Assembly (NCBI RefSeq): GCF_036370855.1
Contig: NC_088098.1
Location: 201,421,336-201,485,335, forward strand
Source of the DNA: Dromaius novaehollandiae
Taxonomy: Eukaryota > Chordata > Aves > Casuariiformes > Dromaiidae
Direction: 5' to 3'
Length of the DNA: 64,000 nucleotides
In this document: piece by piece, positions 49,491-61,879 of the stretch
How positions within the stretch are numbered: position 1 is the first letter of the stretch
Layout of the letters: the number at the start of each line of letters is the position of its first letter
The notes under the pieces: generated by a model
The model's input: the letters and a program-made list of their open reading frames with translations, nothing else
Databases searched by the model: none
Told to the model about the DNA's origin: nothing
Made by a program: the position numbers and the translations under genes

Positions 49491-52400
49491 CTAGATGGGG
49501 AGTTTACGTTCTGAAAATCCGTAATACATCTGGCGTAAAACTTTTTAAAGAAAATGTTTTAATACAGAATAGTAGAAAAATCAGTGCTGCGCCTGCCAAA
49601 ATCTAAGCTTTGCCTTAAAAAAAAATGCAAATTGACTTTGCATGTGTTTAGCCTGTGTGTGGGTGGATGGCTGAGCAATAATTACACTTGTTCAGAAGTT
49701 GCAAAGATTGGGTTAGTGATGTGGTATCGTGCAGACCTGCGTGCATATTTGTAACCAACGACATTTTAAAATAATGGGAACAATAGGCTACTTTTAGAAA
49801 GTTCTGAGTTCTTCCTGCTTCTGTCAAAGCCAAAGGGAAAACAAGTGTTGTTTAGGAGATTCTCAGCATTTTGCAGGATCAGACCCACAGACAGCTTTAT
49901 AGACTCTCATCATTTTTATAACAAACATTTTGTCCAGAAATAAGTTCCAATAGTTGTTAAAAGATGGGTTTTCTCCATTGATTGCCTTCTCTGAAGTCTC
50001 CTTAAATGATAGCATCATGTTCACTGTTATAACAGAAACATCATCATGAATATTTCTTAGTACAAGCAGTACTCAACATGAGGCTGTCAGGAAGTACCAA
50101 AGGCAACCACCCTCTTGCTTTTAAGAAGGTTATTTTCTGAATAAATGTTGCGCCCTCTTACTGGAAAGTACTAAGCATGCACAGCTTTCTTCTTGGAGTT
50201 GCAGGTCATCTGCTCTATTTGAGCCAGGCCTTCGGATAAAAAATAGCTTACCTTTGTCAATGCTTGTTAAGCCTCATAAGCCTTAACATTCAGGTTTTCA
50301 TATTGCATTCAAATTGATGGATTTATATCAAATGTTCTTACAGGTTTTTTTTATTTTTCTTTCCTTCTCTATATCCAGCAGCTAATCAAAGCCAGCTGAC
50401 AAGCTCACCTACCTGGTACTTTGTTTGATTTAGGTCAACTTGTATGTAAGCCTTCAGGATGATCCTGAAATGTGATAAGATCAAAGTTTGAGTTAGATGT
50501 GTATATTACAGTCTGTCACTCCAAATTTATTTGTGCGTAACAAAATCTGGCTCTTGATTTCCAAATAAAAGAATATCTTTCTTTTGATTAAGTTCTGACT
50601 TGCTTGTAAGGATTTAGGAAAATGTCTAACAGTTCCAGGTAGATCAAAATATGAATAAATATATATTTGGCAAGATCTGTTTCTTGAGCATGCATTATCT
50701 AATATACTATACTGTTTACAACTCCAGGAAGCACAATGGTCTTCTCATAATGCAAAAGTAATCAGAGTTATTTGAAGAAATTTTAACTCACTGTTAATGC
50801 AATGCAGATAACAGGAGAGCATAAGTTAGCATGCTGAGAGAATTGAACAACCATCCACTGTACATACCAGTTACAGAAACAGAAGAAATCTTGGAAGTGG
50901 TCACTGTAACACTGAGGTGTCATGATGTGACTGTTGAAGCTGTGAATTAATATCATTGTCTGTTTTTGGCAAGCTGAGCAATGATGGCAATGGACTTAGA
51001 GGTGTAAGTGCGCTGAGGGGTACTGGTTGACTAAGTGATACTGGTGGATCAAGTGGCTGTTAGGAGGTACCTGGAAAGTTTGTAAGCCAAAGAGGTATCA
51101 CACAGAAAAATCTGTAAACGTAAGAAACTGAACACATGTAGAAAGTTAAAGTTTTTGTAAAACAGTGCCTTAGTAATATCATACAAGAGATTCCTGTAAG
51201 TCGGTCTAGCCATTCTTTTTCTTCTTTCACAGATGTAGTATTCAAGTATTTTTCTTGCATGGGATATTTATCATACCTAAACAGCATGATAGAGAAACAA
51301 TCATACTACTGTTTTACAGTCATTCAGTCTTGTCTACCAACTCTTCCCCTGTGCATGTCCTGTGGAAAGACCTAACTTCTACTTCCTAGAACTGAAGCCA
51401 GGAGTGTAAGGAAAAGTTGTAAGAAAAAAACAAACAAAATCATCCTGACAAAATTATGATTAATATTAAAAATGTCATATTTTTGGGTAACGCTATCAAG
51501 TTCCATAGAATCACTGCTACCTTACATTGTTTTAAATGAGATAAAATTATGAATCATGAGGAACAATTTACCATGGAAAAGCCAAGCTTTCAGATAAGAA
51601 CATATTTTACTTTAGTAAACCCTCCCCTCAACAGGACTGCAAGAATAATTCCTATATCATTAATTTACTTTTCTACATAACATTGATTTTACTAAGGTTA
51701 CATATATATTAAGACTATCAGATAAAGGGAATTCTGTGATCACTCCTACTCCCACTGGAATAGGAGTAGGAAAAGGAAAGGGAATACAATAATGGCTAAA
51801 ACTATCTAGTTACATTTCCTAAGTATAACGTTCATGAGAAATAAAACTGCGTAAGTGTTGTGGACTGGTGATGCCAGTTTAGGAAAGCATTTTAACAGAT
51901 GAAGTTAAGTAGGTACTTCACACCTAACGGCAGCTAAACTTCGCCTGAATGTCTGGAAGACTACTCTTTTACTGAGACTCATATTGACAAAAAAGTGAAT
52001 CACATTGATTTTTCTGAATTCATTTCTGAAAACAAGCAAAAAATTTCCAGTTGAGTGTATGTTAAACCGTAGGTTCAAAAGGTCTTCCAACATCTTCCAA
52101 CATGGCGAAAGTTCAGCTAAAGTAATGCTGTGTTAAAGGTAGAGCTTATATCACTTACTCAGTAGTGGACTATCTTGCCAAGATTAAAATAAAGAATGGA
52201 ATGCGGTTCCGCAAGTCTGGCTGACACCTAATCTCTTTAATTTTTATTTTATTTTACCCAATATTTTCTTCTCCCTCCTCCCTTAAAGAAAGTGTTTATG
52301 AACTATCTAGAACAAAAATATCTAGAGCTAAAATCCAAGATTAATAATAGAACAGACTGCTAACAAAATCCTTAAATAGTAAGTAGTGGAATAGAATGTT

Positions 52401-53034
52401 CTCAAGAAAGAGTAATTATTTTTCTAAGAAGGAACTGATGTGAAATACAGGCATTTTATATAACTAGAATTTCTCCAAGCAGGCAGTATGAAATGGCTTT
52501 TGTGTATGTAGGAATTTTAGGAAAAAAAGAATTTAGAGCTGCTTACTTTTGCATTATTTATATAACCTTGTAATATCTGGATACTGCAGTATCTTTCTAT
52601 ATGTGGAGTGGAATCTTATTTTACATCATTCAAATGTCTGTTATTACTCATGTTTTCTTGAAATTGACAAAAACTAAAATGAAGAACTATTTTGATCTTA
52701 GTTCCATATTGAAGATCACACTTCATTTCTGCTTTTTCATTTATAACATCTTATATGCTTCTACAGAATGCTCTCCTACAAGTGTGGTTTAAAATGTCAG
52801 AAGCCATATTTTGATTTTAAGAATAATGGCTTTGATAAAAATAAGTAACACTGTTTCCAGTACAGATGTGAACAGCAAAATAACTAAGAAATGATTGATA
52901 AATATGATTATATAAGACTTCAGAAAGAAACTGGTAGAAAACATGCTTCTGAGACATTAAATAGTAAAACTACTGAAATTACCCTACATGAACACCTTAA
53001 TAACCATCATTCATTTCTGTTTCTTCAGTGCTAT

Positions 53035-53520
53035 CATCTGCATATGGAGTACTGTGTTCAGATTTGGGCTCTCCAGTACAAGAAGGACACTGGCATACAG
53101 GACTGGGTCCTGTATGGAGAGGCTGAGGAAACTGAGTTTCTTCAACATGGAGAAGCGAAGGGTAAAGGGGAACTTATGGCAGTGTTCATCTTCCATGATG
53201 AGTGGGTGTAGAGAAGATGGAACGAGAGTTTTTCTGAAGGCATGCCACAAAAGGACAAAAGAAAACAGTCTCAATTTGCAACAAGAGAAATTCCGACTAC
53301 ATATAAAGACTTTTTTTTTACCATGAGGATATGTAAATATCCTAGACCCTAGAATAGGGTCCCAGAGAGGTTGTGGAATCTCCAGCCTTGAAGATATCCA
53401 AAGCTAAAGTGAACACGGCTCTGAACAACCCATAGTAGCTGACCTGCTTTGAGCAGGGAGTTGGACCAGCTGACCTTCAGAGATCCCTTCCAACCTAAAT
53501 TATTCTGTGATCCTATGACT
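53035..53520 (+). mobile_element. CR1 LINE 3'-end fragment
   Basis: It opens with a frame reading HMEYCVQIWALQYKKDT, the CR1 ORF2 segment normally written LEYCVQFWAPQYKRD. This is followed by a degraded EKR-type stretch, a poly-T-containing 'agacttttttttta' (CR1 'kffft' codons) and a 3' UTR with 'gttgtggaatctccagcctt', 'gagatcccttccaacctaaa' and 'ttattctgtgatcctatgac'. It is more diverged than the copies at 27.7 and 46.3 kb and was heavily 5'-truncated. Confidence 0.85.
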
Positions 53521-56500
53521 GTGGTAATGACATACCCTAAGAAACACTTTGAAGTAACATTCATTAAGGTGGAAGAGTTGGAGTGCTACACTCACATGCC
53601 ATGCCTTAAATACATATATTATAGAGATACTCTATTCACTACTTAAGAATATGGCAAAAATGGTCAGGAAGAAAGCAACTAGCTTTTCTTCTCTTCCTCT
53701 CAGAGATATGACTATTTATCAGTGCACCACAGACTGCACGTCTGTATGATGAATTGACTCAATCTAGTCTTTCACTGAAGTAGTAAAAATATGCCAGGGC
53801 AAGCTTTTTAAGAAAACCTCTTTCTCAGTTCCCCGTCTTAATAATATCACATTGACACAGCCTAAGACAGATCAGCTGGATAAACTGTTTGTATGCTAGT
53901 CTTCAAATTATACTAGTTGATCCAAACGATTTCTTCTGCCTACAAACCACATTTTGCGATGCATATGCAATGCATATGCCATAATGCATAAGCAAATGCC
54001 ATATTGGAACACGTGGCAGTGAATGATAGATGAGAATATCTTAAGATAACACTCACACCAAACTAAACTATTCTAAATCATGAAAACCATGGCTTTCAAC
54101 TGTAAAATGTGCGTTATCACTCCAGAGATAGAGAGACTTTAGCCGAGGAGATAGGAAGGACATTCCAGATTAAATCATGGGAAAAAAATCACACCTGTTT
54201 GGGTGATGATGGGTTTAAACAATTGGAAGGTCTCATTCAAGATAATGACAAGATTGCAGGGTAAAGCTGGTCCAAAGCTAAACGGGGAGGCTCTTCCACA
54301 CAGTTGGCTGTTCTAGAGGAAGGAAGTGTGTGGGCTAGGAGTCTGACTGACCCAAGTGTACATGTGTATGCTTGAGTACGTGAAGTTGGGGGGAAAGAAA
54401 GCTGGCAAACAGCTACTGTGTGAAAGGTCCTGAGTAGAAAAGATACAGCTCCTTGGGGCATAGGTTTAACTACGAAATTGGGTCTAGAAATCACAAGTAA
54501 AGAAACTCTCTGCTGTTGCTTGTTCGTGCTGTGTTCCAGAAGAAAAGGTGTTTATATTCATTTTTCATAATTAAACAGAATCAACACAAGAAATAGTTCA
54601 CTTAAACAAACAATAAACAATGCAGTGAAGTGGTTTAGATCATAAGAATATGCTGTTTACCCATTCATTTTTAAATAAAATTGCCCTGGAAATACATGTT
54701 TCCCTATATACTGTGGATCATCCTACATTACTGCCCAGAGAACATCACTGATTTTGTGTGCATGTGGGTGCAAGATGTGGTAGCATACAGTCTCTTCTGT
54801 TCCTGCTCAGGAAGGAAAGCTAACAGCTGATGGTCACTGGGCATTACATATCAGGTGTGGAGCAAAGTTCTCCTCCCCAGCCCTGAAGCGCTGCTCATTT
54901 TATATTCAGGAGAAGGGAAGCTGAGGGAAGAGATGATAGGCATGTTCATCCCACTGATGGATCCAGTACACCTGAGGAAGGCCATGTAAACAAGGTGCCT
55001 GCAGATACAGCAGACGAAGGACCCAGTATGCCTTGACGTGGGCTGTTGTCCTTCCATCCCAAACTGATGAACAGTGGAGTAATGTATCTTGAGGGCTGCC
55101 AGCTTCTCAGTGACCAAAGCCATTCCCTTTCTAGTGGTTGGTGACAATCTCCTGTTGATCCACTGGTTCACTGCAGAAATGATGAGCTCAGAGCAGATTT
55201 CTATAAATGCTTCCTTTCCTGTTCTTCCCCCGGTGATGATTTTCTCACATTTTCAGCCTAATATTCTGCTACCACACATTGCTCCCCTCAGAGACCCATG
55301 TGCTATGAGTCTACAAGACTTTTGCTTGCTGTATGTCTTTCTGTCCATTGCACTCTCTCTCAGTGTAGTCTGTAGTGAGCATGGAAATTTGATACCTCCA
55401 TATCACTATTGATGAGCAAGACCTGCTTGCAGGAGTGCTGGCAGATATGAAACTGTTCTGCTCTTCAGGGTGTCCTACAAATGCATCACAAAACAGGCAA
55501 GGTGAAAATAGCATGTTATCTCAGCAGAGGTGTGCTATTTCATATGGGGCTTTTTTCAGTATGGTGATTGATCTTAGAAGAGGAAAGTCAGTCCCCTCAA
55601 GGGTAGCCAGCTCAAAACATCCCATAACAGAGCAGAGCAGGAATCCCACAGCTCACTCGGGGGATGGACAGATGGGTGGACACAACACAAACTAGAATAT
55701 CAGGTAGCTGGCATACAGTGCAAGCTAGAATAAACAACATTGTGTGTGTATTGCCTAGTCTGACAGAAATGAGGCCAAGTGCATTCACTCGATCCACAGT
55801 GAATCTGTATTTCCAGGAGTTTGTCTTTAGAAAACACAAAAAAGCTTCCCAAACTTTGGGAATATACATTAGGATGTAATTCCTAATTAATATGGAAAGC
55901 TTTCAGATACGATTGTGCCCTAGACTGCATACAGGAAACTCTAGGTAATTTGCTGGATATTTTCAAATATTATTTTTATAGCTGTCAGTATGATTAATTT
56001 AGAAAAAATTAAAACTGTTTGTTGAACCCAAAGAGCAGAAGATACTTGTTTAACCCATCTTATGATATGCTGTGGGTGCACAACATGCCCACACTGTGGG
56101 TGTTAAACAGTATTTCACAAAATCACCAGGGGAATATGATTTGAAAACAAAGACAGAAAGCTGTCCAGGGGTTGGAAGAGCAGTCTCCTTCATTTCAGGG
56201 ACAGAGTATCTGGAAAAAAAGATCATGTTAGCAATATGTGCTAAATAGATGCAAATTTTGATGGTCCTTGGGTTTTGTTATGTCTGCCTTTCAGAGACAC
56301 AGCTCCCAATTTGAAGCTGTAACCTCCAAATTTCCCATCAGCTCTTTAATTATCATTTATGATACTGTCAAACAATGCTAGAACACTAAGAGGATTTGAG
56401 GGAGTTGTGTTTGGACTGGGTGTGAAGCCAGTGTCCTTCCAGACTTTATGAGTTATTAGTGAAATCAGCACTCATGTCAGTTTGCTTAGGCTTCAGGGGT

Positions 56501-57769
56501 ATTACGTCTGCAAAAAAATTGGAATTTTGCCTGGCCACACTTCCAAGCAAGGGGGGAGTCACAACTCAAATGAACAGGTGAGCCACTGAGATTCTGATCT
56601 CCTCAAACAGGCCTGCAAGGAGCACCCAGACCACCCCCACCACACCTTCACGCCTCCCTTCCCTCATCCCTTCCTCCAGCCTTGGTGGGCGGGCCCCCTC
56701 TGCAGAGTGATGGGCTGCCTGGCCAATCAGGACAGGAAAGCCATGGGCTTGTTTGTGGCATGGCCTTCTGATTGGTTAGTCTGCACCCAGCAAGGGTGCC
56801 TTCGGAGCAGCCACCATGACTCCCTTCCCTGGGCCTCTGCTTCCTGCTGCTTCCCTTGTCACAACCTGTGCTGGGCTTTGGTCTTGCCACCCTGTATGCC
56901 TCAGATGTCTGTTGGGCAGTGTCCTAAAACAGATTAATTAAAAAAAAAAAGTTATCATTTTAAACCTAAGTGTGTTTCGTGATCCGCACTAGTGGCCTGC
57001 ATGGACCCCTGAGATGTTTTGTGGGCAGTGCTAAAGGAGGGGCCCGGGAGAGGACAGGAGGTGCTGGCCTGGCCGCGTCCAAGCTCCTTGCTGGAGACAT
57101 GGGTTCAGGGAAGCGTGTCCTCTGCTCCTGTGAGCACGCCACGTTTAAACAATTGTTCTGATCACTTCTTTATGTTATGCTCTCAGGCAGGAAGGAGCTG
57201 CTGCTGATACTTAGCTTTTGTGTAAGGAAACCAACGGTGGTGTACAAGACCAGAGCTAGCAGCAGACAAAGACACATGTGGCCTCGTATTAATCAAACCC
57301 CTAATATCACCCTCCGTCTTGTCATTTATGTGGGCTCTGGCGAATTTTAATGGCAATCAGGTACCTAAATTCCAACCTTAAACTTTTCCCATAAATAAAA
57401 CTCAAAACAAAACATGTTTTGAGATCCACCTTCTTCTTTCATTTGCTTTTGCATAGTTAATACCTCTTTGGCTCTGAGATGTTGAAATGCTTTCTAATTA
57501 GTATTTCTTTCTTGTTAGAGAAAGACCCAGCACTGCACTGCAGGATATGTCTGAGATTACACCTTCCTTGCCATAAGGAATATTTTGCACTAAGTAGTTT
57601 ACTGTGATGTTTCTCAGATTAAATCTTATGTCAAATTTTAGAAAACATTGGACTATTTTAATTTTAAAATTGTGGATTTCCTTTGTCTGAAAATCCTTTT
57701 TTTCATACAGAACTAGAAGGAATCTCTTGGCTATCAGGGTTAATCCCCTGCTATCAGGCACTTATTTTT

Positions 57770-58430
57770 TTGTTTCTACTACTCCTATAGAAAATCTGTT
57801 CCAGAGCCTGATTGTCCTAATAAAGACAACTGTATTGTAAATATTAGTAAGGAACTGCCCTCTGATTTTTGGCCTAAAACTAATAATGTTTAATAAATAT
57901 ATGTTTATTCATGTGCCAACATTGTCTTTTTCTTTGTAAAGTTTATTTTTTGAGGGTTTGCTCTCAATGTATTTTTTGACAGTAGTCATATTCCCTCTCG
58001 GTGTCATTTGCTAGAATAAACAAGCCAAAATCCCATGGGCTCCTGTAGATCTTGTTTTGCACCTCTCTGCACATTTTGCTTGAACACAGGTGACTAACAT
58101 GTACACCATATTTCAGAATTCTCTCCAGAACTTCCCATAAGAGTTCTAATACATCTCTGTCTTGACTTCAGCTGATGCATCCTCAGATTACATTTGCCCT
58201 TTGTGCAGCTACTAGGCCTTTCAGCTCATGGCCATCCTGTGAAGAGCAAGTATTTCTTTGTCCTGGTTCTCAACTGTTTCCAAATGAGGAACTTTTGCTA
58301 CAAATCTTTGTGGCAAGCTTCCAGATAAATGACATTGTGTTTTGTAGTGATAAGTTTAATCTCAGTCCTATTACTCAAGTTTTCAAGGCTGCACAGGTCT
58401 TCCGAATATTTTTCAGACATTTTTAACTGG
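57770..58430 (-). repeat. Ancient CR1-type LINE relic (minus orientation)
   Basis: On the plus strand, 'tctgttccagagcctgattg', 'tcatattccctctcggtgtc', 'gctagaataaacaagccaaa', 'tttgcacctctctgcacatt' and 'acaccatatttcagaattct' follow in the order expected for the antisense of a CR1-clade ORF2 C-terminus and 3' region (antisense of the GLFSLEKRR and EYCVQFWAP segments). The far part ('gatgcatcctcagattacat', 'gtgcagctactaggcctttc') also resembles old CR1-type text. It is highly decayed. Confidence 0.4.
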
Positions 58431-59717
58431 CTTCTAACTAGAAAAAGTAAGAAAGAAATCATGAAATAGAAGAGAAAAAACAGCTTACATATAATTTTAT
58501 TTTTTAAATTAAGTTTACCCTAATTTCTGTCATTAGTTTGACCTTTGCTTCCTTCTTTAGTCTTTTACGGGAAAAAAAGTGGTTATGTGAGAGAGGTAGT
58601 GTACAATGGTGAAAATTGGACTTGTAAGTATGCCAAAATGTTAAAATATTGAATGATTGACTTAAAAAATAAAATGACATTGTATGTTGTAACAAAACAG
58701 GAGTTTTTATTTTAAAATATTCCATTTGAAAAATCCTTATATTGATATTTCACCAGGAAAAGTTTCAGGAAGGAAAATCACTCCATTGCTTTAGGAATAT
58801 ATTACATTACTTTAAAAAAATTTAGACTAATGGAGCATGTATGTAGCATGAATGAAAAACTAGAAAAAGGAAAAAACACTGTGGAGGAAATCATAATCTG
58901 ATGATGAGGGACCTCTAGTGGTAAGAATATTTCCAATAAAAAAGCTCATGGTTATGCTTGTTCATAATTTTACATCAAATCGTTACTGCAGTTTCAGATT
59001 TTAAGTTCAACTTATATGATATTTTTGTTTTATTTTTGCACATAAGGTAAATGCAGAAAATATAATTTGATTACAGACGTATCAATAACGGGTTTAGACT
59101 TAAAATGACATTTCCCTTTAAGTTCCCTGAGACTTAAAGCAGATGCTGTCAATTTAGAAATTATTCTGTTTTTATGTGCTATCATTACAATAATACAAAA
59201 AATAGAATAGTGAAAGACAGCAGATTGATTTCAAACATATAGCAGCTTTTTGTGTAAAGAAAACAGGAGAGGAACGTTCCCCCAACTATGCTCTTTGTTT
59301 TTCATTCATTTATCACAAAATTATGATTTCCTTCTAGGAGGAGGAACAGCGTGATAGGACACACTGAAATAAAGCTGTTTAACAAAAAAGAGCTGAAAGC
59401 ACATGAAGATATGAAACCTACATCTGTGTCTTATTTGTTATGGCTGTGCTAATATTTGTTTGTTCTCAGCCCCAAAGTATTTTTTGAAAAGCAGCAGAAA
59501 AGCTATTCAGTTACTTCTGGGGTATCTTTCAACCATTCTAGAAGATAACCAGCTATAAGAAATATTCAGATTACCAGTTCTTTTCAATCATACTTCAGCA
59601 TAGTTTAATACTTTAGATACAAATTTTGAACAGACCACATTTTTAAAGAATTCTACAAATGGATTGCTGATAGTTCTTTATCAGCAGTTTTTCTAAGTAA
59701 AAAAAATAGCTGTATAC

Positions 59718-59741
59718 CCACTATAGGCCCACTATAGGCCC
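59718..59741. repeat. Short tandem duplication
   Basis: The unit CCCACTATAGG(C) occurs twice side by side without mismatch. Confidence 0.85.
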
Positions 59742-59978
59742 AGTAAACATCCAAATGCATCTTGCATGCAAATAAACCCTTAATAGCTCCCAGGGCTTTT
59801 ATTCACACTGTAAAAGACACAGTAAACTAGGTTACAGGAAAATAGCTACTTTTATAGAGCACCAGTTTTCATGTCTGAAGAAGAATGTGCTGCTGTGGAT
59901 GTGCACACTCACAAGTTTCTACTCAGGAGATGATGTAAGAGAGTCAGTCATAGGAGGGATTGTATGTCAATTATATGG

Positions 59979-60028
59979 GATTATATGAGGGAATATATGA
60001 GGGATTTAGCCGATTATATGAGGGAATA
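59979..60028. repeat. 17-bp direct repeat
   Basis: GATTATATGAGGGAATA occurs at 59979-59995 and exactly again at 60012-60028, with a related partial unit (ATATATGAGGGA) between them. Confidence 0.9.
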
Positions 60029-61372
60029 GCCATTCTGCACTGAATGGTGAGAGTCTCAGGACCCAGCTAGCCCGGTTCAGCACCACACTCAAGGTAGCTG
60101 TATAGCTCAGGTGCAGCATAGGGCAAACTCGGGGCTGACTAAGATCCATAAACATACAGCCATATTCACCCATGCGGTGAACACAGGATCGTTCTAAAAG
60201 CAGGAGCCAGAAGCACATATCTCTGTGTTTATGGCCATGTTTATCCACAAGCCATAAAATCTTCCTCACGTAGCAAAGTTTGTCATACTCTCAATTGAAC
60301 TTAGTCCCCGAAGTCTAACAAATGCATCAGCACTTTTTCTATTTTTGTCACTTTTTTTTTTGAAAAGCTTTTACATTTCTTTAAATTTCCTTAACAACAA
60401 CAACAAAACAGATATCCATGCACGTGTAAACTCTTCTTAACTTTTGTCATATTTAGCAGTGCCTCGATGCCCTAGTACCTAGTGCCTAGGTGCCTTGGGC
60501 TGTAATCTTGCCACAGCCAGACAGCTCCAACATAAAGCCCCAGACTGGCAGCTGCTTTCATGAGGAAGCCAGCTGGTCAGAGGCTGCTGCAGGTACGTGT
60601 GGCAAGGAATGACAAGAGTTTAGCTTACATGAACACAAAAAGCCCCGAAGACACAGTTCTCCATCGTTGTTCTTGACTTCAGCAGCAGATTATAGATACA
60701 TGACAAATACAATTAAAGGCAAAGATAATAATAACACAGCTGTGGAGATCAGATATGACAAAATATGCAGGCCCTGATAGTACTGTTTCTTTTTATCTTA
60801 TCTATATCTTTCTTTTATCTTATTTTTATTTTAAATTATGGAAAGTCATGACCAGCATGACCTGACTCATGACTAGCACAGCACTGACACTACTCGCAAC
60901 TGACTGATTTCTTGCAAGAGCCACAGCAGGACTTTTTGATTAGGAATTTGAAAGAAAAATGCATAAACTATTCTGTTATACAAGCAGAGGAAATATACCT
61001 ATCATTTTAGTAGAATACAGAAAGGAGTGTATATACATATAAATATATGACCTACATATTGACCTTCAGCTTTAACATTATATGATGGCAGAATCATACA
61101 CAGGATTTTGGGGCCAATCCTCTCCCACTTAGTCATGTACGTTGGTGGTTAGGGCCTGGCCCTTGAAAAGTGGAAGACTTGAATTTTAGTTCATGTTTCT
61201 GCTGAAAAGGGACCGGACGATATAGTTATAAAGATCACCTAAGAAATGGCAGAGAAATGCCTATCTTACTTTCCTAAATCAAATCATCCAAGGATAAGTT
61301 GTGGTAATTGCAAAGGAAGGTAAACAGAGCCTGAATGAGAAAACTGTGGCAGGGAAAAACAGTATCTGAAAA

Positions 61373-61398
61373 GTGTGTGTGTGCACGCGTGCACGTGT
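61373..61398. repeat. Alternating purine-pyrimidine tract with 14-bp palindrome
   Basis: A GT run leads into the perfect palindrome GTGCACGCGTGCAC (61381-61394) and then GTGT. The 26 bases alternate strictly between purine and pyrimidine, which favours Z-DNA. It lies about 500 bp upstream of the SLC35F2 island. Confidence 0.85.
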
Positions 61399-61879
61399 GA
61401 CAGGGACAAGGACGGAGCCCTGGTGCTCTGTGAGGCACAGGCAAGGATAGGCACAAGCAGTGGCTTGTGGCAGCATGGTAGCAGAGCCAGGCCTGCGACA
61501 CGTTTGCACAAACATGGCCAGGACATCACTTTTCGCTCAGGTAAACGTGCCAAAATTACCGTAACGCATTCGCTGCGGAGGGAGGCACCTCTAGGGTTTG
61601 ATGCCAGCACCGGCCGTGCAGAAAGGGGAAGTGAGTCATAAAAGCAAGCAGCAAGGAGGATGTGCCAGCTGCGGCCGGTTCTGCAGGTGAGGATAGAGTG
61701 GTTTAGCCCGGGACATGGGCGAAGATAAGCAGGGCAGGAGAAGTCCTTAGGCATGGGAGCTGTTGGCGTGAAGATGAGGAACCAAGCCCTCACGCGAGCT
61801 CGAAGCTGTGCAGACACAAAGCTGGGAGAAATTAAAAGCAAAGGGTTTAGAGCCGCTTTGATGCGCTGAACTGCAGCAC

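Larger units (their letters stand above)
49491..61879. other. Intergenic region upstream of SLC35F2
   Basis: About 12 kb of mainly AT-rich DNA. It contains a short inverted repeat (51744-51771), a CR1 3' fragment (53035-53520), an ATGCATA cluster (53958-53992), a GC-rich patch with opposed CCAAT boxes (56620-56950), an old CR1-like relic (57770-58430), small duplications (59718-59741; 59979-60028) and a Z-DNA-prone tract (61373-61398). No exon can be supported. Confidence 0.7.

Noticed and set aside
59979-60028. Direct repeats that could suggest a CRISPR array
   Set aside because: Only two exact copies, no regular spacers and a vertebrate context.
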